This document shows, in pieces, positions 15,894 to 25,375 of a DNA stretch of 51,199 bases (positions are counted from its first letter, which is position 1; each line of letters starts with the position of its first letter). Origin of the DNA: an uncultured Clostridia bacterium. Its GTDB lineage: Bacteria > Bacillota > Clostridia > Christensenellales > Aristaeellaceae. Position numbers and translations under genes: made by a program. The stretch is taken from assembly GCA_946187775.1 (NCBI GenBank), contig CAMHSI010000004.1:1-51199 (forward strand), written 5' to 3'. The notes beneath the pieces are model-generated. The model did no database searches. It had not been told where the DNA came from and saw only the letters and a program-made list of their open reading frames with translations.

Positions 15894-18800
15894 CGTGTTT
15901 TTCCCCGAAGCGCTCCGGGCGATGTCCCGATAAGTGATTTCGGCGTTCCTGGGCCGCAGGGATTCCTTGCCTGCGTGGCACAGGCTGCGGTAGTCGCAGT
16001 ACCGGCAGGGGCTGTCCTCCGGGGCGGATCCCCGGGGCGCGGCTTCGATCCTTCCCCCGCGGATTTCCGCGGCAATTTCCGCCGCCCGCTTCTCCGCGGC
16101 GGCCATCAGTCCCTGGAGCACATCCTCCTCCACGGCCCAGTCCGCGCCCTTGCGGACCGTTCCGTCCTGCTTGAACACCTCGTCCAGGGAATAGGGGCGG
16201 ATGTCCCGGTCCATGGCCCGGACCACATCCTCCCGGGCGGTCACCAGGCCCTTCATCCGCACCTTCCGGATCCGCTCCTCCGCGGTGCTCTCCGGGGTTT
16301 CCTCCACCGCGGAAATTTCCGTGTCCCGGATGGGGAAAAACAGGGCGCCGGCTGCCCGGGCGCCGGGGTATGCCCGCTCCGCTGCCTTCAGGTAGATCAT
16401 CAACTGCAGCTGCTCCCCGTCCTCCATCTTCGCCGGGTCCGGCTTTTTCTCGCTGCTTTTGTTGTCCACAACCCGCAGCCAGACGCCTTCCCCGTTCTCG
16501 TAGGTGTCGATCCGGTCGATAATGCCCTGCACCGCCACCTTCGTTCCGTCCGCCAGCTCCAGCACCGTAGGGGGCAGTCCCCCGGGCTTGCCGAAGCTCT
16601 TCTCCGTGGCAATGGTGCGGAAATCGCTGTTGGCGGCAAACCGGGTCAGCACCCGGGCCGCGTGGCGCACCCGCCGCAGGTATTCCTCCCCCTGCCAGAT
16701 GCCCAGGGCGTCCTCCTGCAGGGGGCCTCCCTCCCATTCCTCCGTCAGCTCAGCGCAGATGGCGTCCATGATGCCGTCCACCCGCTCCTCCGGGAGCTCC
16801 GGCCAGCCGGGTTCCCCTCCGGCGGTCTTCATGTAGCGGTCCAGCGCGGCGTGGAAGAAGGTTCCCGCCTCCGCGCTGTCAAAGGTGTATTCCTCCTGCT
16901 GCACCGGCCGCAGGCCGTAATCGATGAAATGCTGGTAGGGGCAGGCCGCGAAGCGCTCCAGCCGGCTGATGCTCACCTCTTCCGTGCGGAACAGCCGGGC
17001 CGCCGTGTCCGCCTGCAGGGGAGGAATCTCCTTTCCTCCCTGCTCCTCCGCCAGCATGTTCCGCACCGTCCGGCCGTAGATGCCGCTGTGGAGCAGCGTC
17101 ACCGCCGCGCTTTCCGCCGCTTCCTCCCGCCGTCCTTCCCGCAGGGCGGCGAACAGGCTGCCGAGGGATTCCAGCGCCTTCCGGGGCGTGCGGGGCACCA
17201 GGCTTTCCCCGGCTCCCCTCACGCCGCCCAGCACCCGGAGCCCCGGGAAAATCCCCCGCAGGTCCCCGATCATGGGCTCCTCCTGCAGCGGGGTTCCCCC
17301 CTCGTCCCGCAGGCTCCAGCTGATCCGCAGGAACCGTCTTGGCGTGGTCATGGTGCGGTAGAAGTCATATTTGCGCACCCATCCCATGCGTTCCCGGCTG
17401 ATGCCGACTTCCTTGCCGGTGCCTGCCTCCAGCTCCTCCCGCTCCTGGTCCGTCAGCCACCCGTTGCCGGGAGCGGTCATGACGCCCTCCTGGAATCCGG
17501 GCAGCACCAGGGCCTCCGTGTCCCCGGGCAGCATATGCCCGACTCCCCCCAGCATGACGCCGCTTTCCGTTTCCGGCAAGGAGGAGATCCCGGCGCTGCT
17601 GAGGGCGCTCTCCAGCATGTTCCTGAAATCCTTCATCGAGGAGGGACGTCCGCTCATGAGGGTCCACAGCTGGTCCAGCATGTCCGTCAGCTGTTTCCAG
17701 ATCAGCCGGTCCGCCACCGCCTCCCGGTAGAGCCCCGCCTCCAGCAGCGTGCTCTCCCGCTCCTTCAGCTTCTCCGGCACGCCGATCTCCTCCAGGAAGC
17801 TCATCAGGGCCTTCAGGAAGTCCCCGGTGTTTTCGGCGGCCCTCAGCTTCTCCCGGAAGCTTTCCATGGGCCCGATAATCTTCCGCCGGGCCGCCTCGGC
17901 CTCCGCCGCGTCCCCGCCCCGGGTAAAGGGCTGCTTCCAGCGGCTGCCCTCAATGCCGTTGGCCTCCGCGTAATTGGCCAGCAGCAGGGCTTCCTCCCCG
18001 CTAAGGCCGCTGAAGCCGCTGAGGGCGGCCTCCGTCATCTGCTCCGTGGTATATCCCCCGCTGACGCACTCCAGCACCGCCGTCAGCATCCGGCACACCC
18101 CGTGGGAAACCGCGGGAATCTTTTCCGTCAGGCAGAAGGGAATGCCGCTGAGCCGCAGCCGGGAGCAGAGAACGCCCTCCAGCGGCGAGTCCGCCGGCAG
18201 CGCCACCGCCATCCTCTCCCAGGGAATGCCCATCTCATGCCACTGCAGCAGGCATTCCGCCGCCTGCTCCGCTTCCTCTCCCCGGTCCGCCGCGGCGCAG
18301 AGGGAAATCTCCCCGTCCGCCTCACAGGGATACTGCTCCCCTTTTTCCGCGAAAGCGTTGGCGTCCAGCCACTTCAGCATTTCCCCGCAGTTCTGGCGCT
18401 CCGTTTCAATCCGGAAGGTTTCCGTTTCCCCGCCGGCTGCTTCCAGGGCCTCCTTCAGCTTCCGCAGGCTCCTGTGCTGTTCCCCGAAAAGCGGCGCGTC
18501 CTTCGCTTCCTCCGTATCCGCCGTCAGGAAAACCCACACATGCCGTGCAAGGCTCCACGCCCTGCACAGCATCTCCCGCGTATCCGGCCGGACCGTATCA
18601 AAGCCGTACACCAGCAGGTCCGCGTCCCGGAAAATATCCGTCCGGTCCAGGCGGTTCACCGTCTCCGTCCAGGCCTTCTTTTCATCCTCAAACTGTTCCG
18701 ACGCCAGCTCCTCATACGCCCGCCGGATCCGCACCAGGTCCAGCACCTTCTCCCTTGCGGCGCCGCCTTCCTGCCGGTTGGCCCACCCCTCCGCTTCCTC

Positions 18801-19208
18801 CGGGGTCAGGTCGCTCTCCAGCAGCTCCGCCAGGGCGCCCCGCACCCGTTCCACGGCCCCCGGGAAATCCGTCATGTTCCGGTAAAAGCCCAGCTCCTTC
18901 GCCTGCTCCGTCATGGCCCGGTGAACCGCCATCACCTGCCCGGCCGCGTCCAGGGTCCTCCGGGGGGTTCCGCCGGTTTTCTCCCGGACCATGAGCCGGA
19001 GCTTCCGGGGACTGATGACCTCAATGTCCAGCAGTCCCTTCAGGCGAAGGTCGCCGATCAGGTCCCGTTCCGTCTGGAGGGTCATCTGCTCCGGAACATA
19101 GAGAATTACCCTGCGGCCCATCCGGCGGCCTTCCATTACCGTTTTTAGCACCGCCGGCCAGACCCTTCCGTTGCGGCCCATGGCAATTCTCATTTTCTCC
19201 ATCTGCAA
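15873..19208 (-). CDS. addB: ATP-dependent nuclease subunit B (AddB-like), degenerate Walker A
   Basis: A protein of about 1,110 residues related to AddB, which with AddA forms the helicase-nuclease that resects double-strand breaks for recombination. The C-terminal nuclease shows FFHAALDRY (His), VVDNKSS (catalytic D-x-K) and the four iron-sulfur cysteines: one in FAACPYQ (about residue 756) and three in PCRYCDYRSLC (about 1067-1078). The usual N-terminal ATP loop GxxGSGKT is replaced by GRNGRVWP, so ATP binding there is unlikely. No addA is adjacent, although addBA is usually an operon. The start is TTG 19208 (5 nt after GGAGGG) or ATG 19202 (11 nt after it). Confidence 0.88.
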   Translation of the reverse strand: MQMEKMRIAMGRNGRVWPAVLKTVMEGRRMGRRVILYVPEQMTLQTERDLIGDLRLKGLLDIEVISPRKLRLMVREKTGGTPRRTLDAAGQVMAVHRAMTEQAKELGFYRNMTDFPGAVERVRGALAELLESDLTPEEAEGWANRQEGGAAREKVLDLVRIRRAYEELASEQFEDEKKAWTETVNRLDRTDIFRDADLLVYGFDTVRPDTREMLCRAWSLARHVWVFLTADTEEAKDAPLFGEQHRSLRKLKEALEAAGGETETFRIETERQNCGEMLKWLDANAFAEKGEQYPCEADGEISLCAAADRGEEAEQAAECLLQWHEMGIPWERMAVALPADSPLEGVLCSRLRLSGIPFCLTEKIPAVSHGVCRMLTAVLECVSGGYTTEQMTEAALSGFSGLSGEEALLLANYAEANGIEGSRWKQPFTRGGDAAEAEAARRKIIGPMESFREKLRAAENTGDFLKALMSFLEEIGVPEKLKERESTLLEAGLYREAVADRLIWKQLTDMLDQLWTLMSGRPSSMKDFRNMLESALSSAGISSLPETESGVMLGGVGHMLPGDTEALVLPGFQEGVMTAPGNGWLTDQEREELEAGTGKEVGISRERMGWVRKYDFYRTMTTPRRFLRISWSLRDEGGTPLQEEPMIGDLRGIFPGLRVLGGVRGAGESLVPRTPRKALESLGSLFAALREGRREEAAESAAVTLLHSGIYGRTVRNMLAEEQGGKEIPPLQADTAARLFRTEEVSISRLERFAACPYQHFIDYGLRPVQQEEYTFDSAEAGTFFHAALDRYMKTAGGEPGWPELPEERVDGIMDAICAELTEEWEGGPLQEDALGIWQGEEYLRRVRHAARVLTRFAANSDFRTIATEKSFGKPGGLPPTVLELADGTKVAVQGIIDRIDTYENGEGVWLRVVDNKSSEKKPDPAKMEDGEQLQLMIYLKAAERAYPGARAAGALFFPIRDTEISAVEETPESTAEERIRKVRMKGLVTAREDVVRAMDRDIRPYSLDEVFKQDGTVRKGADWAVEEDVLQGLMAAAEKRAAEIAAEIRGGRIEAAPRGSAPEDSPCRYCDYRSLCHAGKESLRPRNAEITYRDIARSASGKNTLREEEK

Positions 19209-19263
19209 GATGACCCTCCGCGTTGTTTTCTGCTTCCGAGTATATCAGTTTCCCGCCGGATTG

Positions 19264-20166
19264 TCATTCGTTTCCGGCCGCGGCAGGGGTTTCACTCCCG
19301 CTTTCCGCGCCCATCTGCAAAACCGGCACCGTGGTGGCTCCCTCTCCGGCCATGTACACGGGCAGCTTGCCATCCCAGCTCTTGACCTCGTTGAACCGGA
19401 TCAGGTTCTCCGTCAGGGACTCGGCGATCTTCTTGTTGGCTTCCGCCTCCGCCTCGCTGCGCACCTTGGTGGCATAGGCATCCGCGTCCGCGTTGATCTT
19501 CAGGACATTGGCCTGGGCGTCCGCGTTGATGCGCTGCCGCTCCGCCTGCTGCTGGGTTTCCATGGTCATCTGGGCCTGCTCAATCTCCGCCTGCAGCTTC
19601 CGCTGGGCAGCGACCTGCTTGGCTTCCACCGCGTCGGTAAAGGCGTCGGTGAAGTCCAGGTTCTCAATGCTCAGGCTGATGACGTTGATGCCGTAGTCCC
19701 TGAGCTCCTCAAACAGGCCGTCCCGGATGGATTCGCTCAGCTTCTCCCGGTTGGCCACCAGGTTTTCCGCGCTGTATTTGCTGAAAACGCCCTTGGTGAT
19801 CTCCAGCATCCGGGGATACACCAGCTTGTTGAAGTAGTCCGTGCCCACCTCCTTGAACAGGTTCATGGCCGTGGACTTGTTGATGGCGTAGTTGATGCTT
19901 CCGATGATGTTCACCTGCTGGATATCGCTGGAGAAGGCCTCCGTGGTGAAGCTGGTCTTCTGCTCCCGGTTATCCATGGCGATAATCTGCTGGAAGGGGC
20001 TCTTGAAGTGCAGCCCCGCTTCCAGGGTCACATCCTCCACCTTGCCGAAGGTGGTCACGATGCCGGTGTATCCGGTTTCCACCGTAGCGGTGCAGGTAAC
20101 CATAACCAACAGCACCACCGCCACGCAGATTCCCGCGATGATCAGTCCCTTTTTCATCTTCCTCAT
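19264..20166 (-). CDS. SPFH/prohibitin family membrane protein
   Basis: A 300-residue protein with one N-terminal membrane helix (about 7-29). It has a band-7/SPFH domain (GYTGIVTTFGKVEDVTLEAGLHF onward, about 35-200) and a long Ala/Glu/Gln coiled coil (about 200-275, AEIEQAQMTMETQQQAERQR). Such proteins form membrane microdomain scaffolds and often modulate membrane proteases. ATG 20166 is chosen because GGAGGAG lies six bases before it; the longer frame has no site. A promoter lies at 20226-20255. addB follows after 55 bp, probably by gene order only. Confidence 0.88.
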   Translation of the reverse strand: MRKMKKGLIIAGICVAVVLLVMVTCTATVETGYTGIVTTFGKVEDVTLEAGLHFKSPFQQIIAMDNREQKTSFTTEAFSSDIQQVNIIGSINYAINKSTAMNLFKEVGTDYFNKLVYPRMLEITKGVFSKYSAENLVANREKLSESIRDGLFEELRDYGINVISLSIENLDFTDAFTDAVEAKQVAAQRKLQAEIEQAQMTMETQQQAERQRINADAQANVLKINADADAYATKVRSEAEAEANKKIAESLTENLIRFNEVKSWDGKLPVYMAGEGATTVPVLQMGAESGSETPAAAGNE

Positions 20167-20225
20167 CTTCTTCTCCTCCTGCCCTTCCGGGCGTCCTGCC
20201 GGGATCATTCCCGGTTCACGCGCTG

Positions 20226-20255
20226 ATTATATCAGCCCGAAGCCGGCGGTGTAAA
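20226..20255 (-). promoter_or_regulatory. Promoter of the SPFH protein gene
   Basis: TTTACA (20250-20255), 18 bp, TATAAT (20226-20231) on the minus strand. Confidence 0.65.
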
Positions 20256-20305
20256 CGGCAAAGGCCGCAAATTAGCCCGGCGTATTTTTCCCTTTTCCGG
20301 CCACG

Positions 20306-20333
20306 GAAAAGGGGACGCCGTCCCGGCGTCCCC
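20306..20333 (-). terminator. Terminator of the DegV-family gene
   Basis: A 9-bp GC-rich stem GGGGACGCC / GGCGTCCCC has a modest four-T tract on the minus strand; a second overlapping hairpin lies in the T-tract side. Confidence 0.6.
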
Positions 20334-20355
20334 GCGTATTGCATCTGTTGTTTTT

Positions 20356-21219
20356 TTACCGTTCCGTTCCCCGGAAGAACAGCGCCAGCGTCCCGGGCCC
20401 GGAATGGGCGCCGATGACGGAGCCGATGCCGGTGATCAGGGTGACCTCCCGGCCGTATTCCTCCTTCAGGATCCCGGCCAGCATCTCCGCGTCCTCCAGG
20501 CAGTCCCCGTGGGAGATGAAAACCGGCGTGTCCGGCAGGATGGTCTCCCCGAGCTTTTCCGCCATGCGGCGGATGGACTTCTTCCTTCCGTGGACCTGGA
20601 AAACCTTGATCAGGTGTCCCTCATTGTCCACGTGCAGCACGGGCTTCACGTTCAGGGCGGTTCCCAGCAGGGCCGTCGCCGCGCTGATGCGGCCGCCGCG
20701 CTTCAGGTATTTCAGGTCCTCCACCGTAAACCAGTGGACCAGGTGCATTTTGTCTGCCTCCAGGGCTTCCGCGTTCTCCGCCAGGGTCATTCCCTTCTCC
20801 CGGTTCTGCACCCCAAGGTAAACGAACAGTCCCTGCCCCGCGGAGGCGCACAGGGAATCCACCACCCGTACGGTGCGCTCCGGATATTTCTCCGAAAGCC
20901 TTTCGGCAACCTTCTTCGCGTTTTCGCAGGTTACGCTCAGGCCGCTGGAAAAGGCCAGGTACAGCAGGTCCTTTCCCGCCTCCAGCAGGGGGGTGAAAGC
21001 GGATTCAAAAGTATCCTCATTGATTCCGGAAGTCTTGGCCACACGGCCGTCCCGCATTTCCCGGTAGAACTCCTCCATGGACTGATCGTGATCCAGGTGT
21101 TCCTTCCCGTCATCCGTGAACAGGTAGGCCAGGGGGATCATTTCCACCTTCCATTCCTTCAGCTTCTCCGGCAGGATATCGCACGCGGAATCGGTAAAAA
21201 TAACATACTCGGCAGCCAT
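20356..21219 (-). CDS. DegV family fatty-acid-binding protein
   Basis: A 287-residue cytoplasmic DegV protein. DegV/FakB proteins bind a fatty acid and present it to FakA kinase to make acyl phosphate for lipid synthesis. Family motifs: FTDSACDI at the N-terminus, KTSGIN with the acyl-carboxylate-binding Thr-Ser, LAFSSGLS, and the C-terminal TLITGIGSVIGAHSGPG with the binding His. The length fits. No fakA-like gene is near. It is monocistronic, between its own terminator and the divergent leader of the CoA ligase operon. Confidence 0.93.
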   Translation of the reverse strand: MAAEYVIFTDSACDILPEKLKEWKVEMIPLAYLFTDDGKEHLDHDQSMEEFYREMRDGRVAKTSGINEDTFESAFTPLLEAGKDLLYLAFSSGLSVTCENAKKVAERLSEKYPERTVRVVDSLCASAGQGLFVYLGVQNREKGMTLAENAEALEADKMHLVHWFTVEDLKYLKRGGRISAATALLGTALNVKPVLHVDNEGHLIKVFQVHGRKKSIRRMAEKLGETILPDTPVFISHGDCLEDAEMLAGILKEEYGREVTLITGIGSVIGAHSGPGTLALFFRGTER

Positions 21220-21353
21220 TTCTATTCCTCCTTGTGCCCTGTGGGCAACAATAGTTTATATCACGTTTTTCCCGAAACTGTCAATGACTGCCATTTGCTT
21301 TCCGCCCTCCCCGGAAATACAGTGAAAGAACAGCCGGATCCTTTTCCCCCCAC

Positions 21354-21382
21354 TTGACACTTCCCGCTCCCGGGGGTAAGAT
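21354..21382 (+). promoter_or_regulatory. Promoter of the Phe-leader / CoA ligase operon
   Basis: TTGACA (21354-21359), 17 bp, TAAGAT (21377-21382). Transcription should start near 21389, about 35 nt before the leader peptide and 195 nt before the first structural gene. Confidence 0.8.
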
Positions 21383-21424
21383 GCCCCTGTCGACAGACAA
21401 GCATACGGCAGGAGAATGATTACG

Positions 21425-21472
21425 ATGATGTACCGCGCGGCTTTCTTTTTTAGCAGCTTTGCGATGGATTGA
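21425..21472 (+). CDS. Phe-rich leader peptide of an attenuator
   Basis: A 15-codon frame reads MMYRAAFFFSSFAMD then TGA. Four of its residues are Phe, three of them consecutive (codons at 21443-21451, plus 21458). AGGAG at 21410-21414 lies 10 nt before ATG 21425; an in-frame ATG at 21416 is too close to that site. The composition resembles the pheA leader of enterobacteria. The stop codon lies 20 nt before a strong terminator stem, and codons 13 to stop overlap a sequence that can pair with that stem. It is therefore probably translated to sense charged tRNA-Phe rather than to make a functional peptide. Confidence 0.75.
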   Translation: MMYRAAFFFSSFAMD

Positions 21473-21533
21473 TAAGCGCCCCGGAGCGCCGGAATCCACC
21501 GCCTTTTAGTGTTGAAAGGCGGTGGATTTTTTT
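21461..21533 (+). promoter_or_regulatory. Phe attenuator: antiterminator and intrinsic terminator
   Basis: The terminator has a perfect 14-bp stem (21493-21506 with 21515-21528), an 8-nt loop and a run of seven T (21527-21533). The sequence GCGATGGATT at 21461-21470 is almost a copy of the terminator's 3' arm (GCGGTGGATT). It can therefore pair with the 5' arm at 21493-21502 with one mismatch, forming an antiterminator. A ribosome stalled on the Phe codons just upstream would leave 21461-21470 free. A ribosome reaching the stop at 21470 would cover it and let the terminator form. Confidence 0.75.
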
Positions 21534-21584
21534 AGGCTCCGCGTCATCGGAAAACAAAGGTAGAAAAAGAGGAGGAGATTTTGC

Positions 21585-22892
21585 ATGGGCCGGTATTACC
21601 AGCAGGACATCGAAACAGCCCCCCGGGAAAAAATCCTGGAAATCCAGAATGAGAAACTGGTGCGCCAGGTGCGCCACGTCTGGGACAATGTTCCCTATTA
21701 CCGCCACCTCATGGAGGAAAAGGGCGTCACCCCGGAGGATATCCGCGGCGTGGAGGATCTCCACAAGCTGCCCTTCCTGAGCAAGGCGGACCTGCGGGAA
21801 GCCTATCCCTACGGGCTGCTGGGCACGGACCTGAAAAACTGCGTCCGCATCCAGTCCACCTCCGGCACCACCGGCAGGCGGGTGGTTGCCTTTTACACCC
21901 AGCATGACGTGGACCTCTGGGAGGACTGCACCGCCCGGGCCATCGTGGCCGCCGGCGGAACCGATGAGGACGTGGTGCAGGTCTGCTACGGCTACGGCCT
22001 GTTCACCGGAGGCGCCGGGCTTCACGGCGGCTCCCACAAGGTGGGCTGCCTGACCCTTCCCATGTCCTCCGGCAACACGGAGCGGCAGATCCAGTTCATG
22101 ATGGACCTGGGCTCCACCATCCTCTGCTGCACCCCCTCCTACGCCGCCTACATCGGGGAGAGCCTGGCGGAAATGGGCTACAAGCCGGAGGATAACAAGC
22201 TGAAGGCCGGCATTTTCGGTGCGGAGCCCTGGACCGAGGAAATGCGCCGGGATATTGAGAAAAAGCTGGGCATCAAGGCCTACGATATCTACGGCCTCAC
22301 GGAGACCAGCGGCCCCGGGGTGGCCTATGAGTGCGAGGAACAGCACGGCATGCACATCAACGAGGACCATTTCCTGGCGGAAATCATCGATCCGGAAACA
22401 GGAGAAGTGCTCCCCGAGGGCGAAAAGGGAGAATTGGTATTCACTTCCCTGGACAAGGAAGCCTTCCCGCTCCTGCGCTACCGCACCCGGGATATCTGCG
22501 TGCTTTCCCGCAAGCCCTGCTCCTGCGGCCGCACCCATGTACGCATGAGCAAGCCCATGGGCCGCAGCGATGATATGCTCATCATCCGCGGCGTCAACGT
22601 CTTCCCCAGCCAGATCGAAACCGTACTCCTCAAGGAAGGCTATACCCCCAACTACCAGATCGTGCTGGACCGGGAGCGCAACACCGATACCTTCGATGTC
22701 TACGTGGAGGTCAGCGCGGATCAGTTCTCCGACCTCATGTCCCAGATCCAGAAGATGGAAAAGAGCCTAGAGGCCGCCCTGCGCACCATGCTGGGCATCG
22801 GTCCCCGGGTGCACCTGGTGGCCCCGAAAACCATCACCCGCAGCGAAGGCAAAGCCGTCCGCGTCATCGACAAGCGGAAGCTGCATGACTGA
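21585..22892 (+). CDS. paaK: Phenylacetate-CoA ligase-type aryl-acid CoA ligase
   Basis: A 435-residue member of the adenylate-forming enzymes that join an aryl acid such as phenylacetate to CoA with ATP. Visible are the ATP loop STSGTTGRR, the IYGLTETSGPG motif, YRTRDI and the C-terminal RSEGKAVRV lysine region. The length is normal for PaaK. The site GAGGAGG precedes ATG 21585. It follows the Phe-leader attenuator and precedes an ACT-domain gene by 26 bp, so it is probably made when phenylalanine is short. In anaerobes this ligase often accompanies indolepyruvate:ferredoxin oxidoreductase, which is not in this window. The exact aryl substrate is uncertain. Confidence 0.9.
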   Translation: MGRYYQQDIETAPREKILEIQNEKLVRQVRHVWDNVPYYRHLMEEKGVTPEDIRGVEDLHKLPFLSKADLREAYPYGLLGTDLKNCVRIQSTSGTTGRRVVAFYTQHDVDLWEDCTARAIVAAGGTDEDVVQVCYGYGLFTGGAGLHGGSHKVGCLTLPMSSGNTERQIQFMMDLGSTILCCTPSYAAYIGESLAEMGYKPEDNKLKAGIFGAEPWTEEMRRDIEKKLGIKAYDIYGLTETSGPGVAYECEEQHGMHINEDHFLAEIIDPETGEVLPEGEKGELVFTSLDKEAFPLLRYRTRDICVLSRKPCSCGRTHVRMSKPMGRSDDMLIIRGVNVFPSQIETVLLKEGYTPNYQIVLDRERNTDTFDVYVEVSADQFSDLMSQIQKMEKSLEAALRTMLGIGPRVHLVAPKTITRSEGKAVRVIDKRKLHD

Positions 22893-22918
22893 TTACAGCG
22901 CGAAGGAGGAAAAAAGCA

Positions 22919-23344
22919 ATGGCAATTACGCAGATTTCCCTTTTTCTCATGAACCAGCCCGGCCAGCTGGTGGACGCGGTGGGCGCCATCTCCGGAGCCG
23001 GCTCCAACATCCGCGCCATGAGCATTGCCGAAGCCAATGATTTCGGCATTCTCCGCGCCATCGTCACGGATACGGACAAGGTCTGCAGCCTGCTGAAGGA
23101 CCGGTTCCTCATCACCCGCACCCCTGTGGTGGCGGCGAAAATGGATGACCGCTCCGGCGCCCTGTACCCCATCCTCTCCGCCCTCAACAAGGCCAATGTC
23201 AACATCGAGTATATGTACGCCTTTACGGGCACCGGTCCGGAGGAAGCCTACGTGGTGCTCCGGGTCAGCGATCCGGACACGACGGAATCCGTCCTCCATG
23301 CCCACGGCATCCAGACGCTTTCCGACGAGGGCCTGAGCCTCTGA
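22919..23344 (+). CDS. Tandem ACT-domain protein
   Basis: A 141-residue cytoplasmic protein made of two ACT domains (about 1-65 and 70-141). The first opens ITQISLFLMNQPGQLVDAVG and the second has ALYPILSALNKANVNIEYMY. ACT domains bind amino acids and usually dimerise to make the ligand site. Genes of this type are a frequent partner of PaaK-like ligases in anaerobes. It lies 26 bp after the ligase with a GAAGGAGG site and falls under the same Phe attenuator, which makes an aromatic amino acid the likely ligand (inference). Confidence 0.88.
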   Translation: MAITQISLFLMNQPGQLVDAVGAISGAGSNIRAMSIAEANDFGILRAIVTDTDKVCSLLKDRFLITRTPVVAAKMDDRSGALYPILSALNKANVNIEYMYAFTGTGPEEAYVVLRVSDPDTTESVLHAHGIQTLSDEGLSL

Positions 23345-23448
23345 CAGCCGGGTTCGGCCAAATTGTATTTCTTTGGTATTTCACCCCTTCCGAAGCCGGA
23401 AACCCTTGTTTTTGCCCGATATGGTAAGCTTTCTGCCATTGCGCACCA

Positions 23449-23477
23449 TTGTGCCGGATAGCCCGTTGTGCTATGAT
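23449..23477 (+). promoter_or_regulatory. Promoter of the 75-residue hypothetical gene
   Basis: TTGTGC (23449-23454), 17 bp, TATGAT (23472-23477). This shows that the small gene can be expressed separately from the ACT gene 200 bp upstream. Confidence 0.6.
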
Positions 23478-23542
23478 ACGCGTGCGTGGGAAGACCGCGT
23501 ATTACGGAATGCTGCGGGATACCGCAGGAAAGGGAGAGAGCC

Positions 23543-23770
23543 ATGAAGAAGGTCATTTGCAAGATCGAATACGATACCGATGCTTCTGAACTGCTTCAGA
23601 AAAAAGTCTTCGGCGTGTTCGGCGACCCCAAGGGATACGAAGAGTCCCTGTATAAGACGAAGGACGGCAAGTTCTTCCTGTATGGTTTCGGCGGCCCCGA
23701 ATCCCCCTACACGGAAGAGACCATCAAGCGCCTGGCTGCTGACAAGGTAAAGGCCTGGCAGAAGGCGTAA
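23543..23770 (+). CDS. Conserved-looking 75-residue hypothetical protein
   Basis: The peptide begins MKKVICKIEYDTDASELL and ends AWQKA. AAGGGAG lies just before ATG 23543; an in-frame longer version would start inside the promoter region and lacks a site. It is small and soluble, with mixed alpha/beta composition and one Cys near the N-terminus. I do not recognise the family. Its own promoter and a strong terminator mark a monocistronic gene that is probably well expressed. Confidence 0.75.
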   Translation: MKKVICKIEYDTDASELLQKKVFGVFGDPKGYEESLYKTKDGKFFLYGFGGPESPYTEETIKRLAADKVKAWQKA

Positions 23771-23795
23771 GATCTTCAGATCTTGCTGTTAACAG

Positions 23796-23821
23796 AATCC
23801 GGGGCAGCTGCCCCGGATTTT
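23796..23821 (+). terminator. Terminator of the 75-residue gene
   Basis: A 24-bp perfect palindrome (arms AATCCGGGGC / GCCCCGGATT, loop AGCT) is followed by TTTT on the plus strand. Confidence 0.8.
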
Positions 23822-23848
23822 GTCATACCTGTTTGTTTCCCGGAAAAG

Positions 23849-23885
23849 AGGAACAGGCAGCGCGCCGCGCTGCCTGTTCCTTTTT
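23849..23885. terminator. Bidirectional terminator, mainly for gdhA
   Basis: A 15-bp stem (23849-23863 with 23867-23881) with a 3-nt loop has T runs on both strands. It ends the minus-strand gdhA transcript 15 bp after its stop. Confidence 0.85.
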
Positions 23886-23899
23886 GTTCTCCCCGGGGA

Positions 23900-25255
<1,356 letters not shown>

Positions 25256-25332
25256 TTATTTCCTCCATGAAAGAAGAAAACGCCCTTAACACATCATCCG
25301 TTGTTAAAGACGCCTTTGCCTTTACGGGAGCC

Positions 25333-25362
25333 ATTCTATGCTTGAAAACAGGCAGTTGTCAA
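25333..25362 (-). promoter_or_regulatory. Promoter of gdhA
   Basis: A perfect TTGACA (25357-25362) and TAGAAT (25333-25338) are 18 bp apart on the minus strand, just past the stop of the HAD phosphatase gene. Confidence 0.75.
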
Positions 25363-25375
25363 TGTATCCGCTGCA

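Noticed and set aside
15975-19148. 1057-codon plus-strand frame
   Set aside because: It is the shadow of addB, which shows conserved nuclease and iron-sulfur motifs on the minus strand.
21281-22538. Minus-strand frames across the Phe leader and paaK region
   Set aside because: The strand has promoter, leader peptide, attenuator and conserved ligase motifs all on plus; the minus frames have none.
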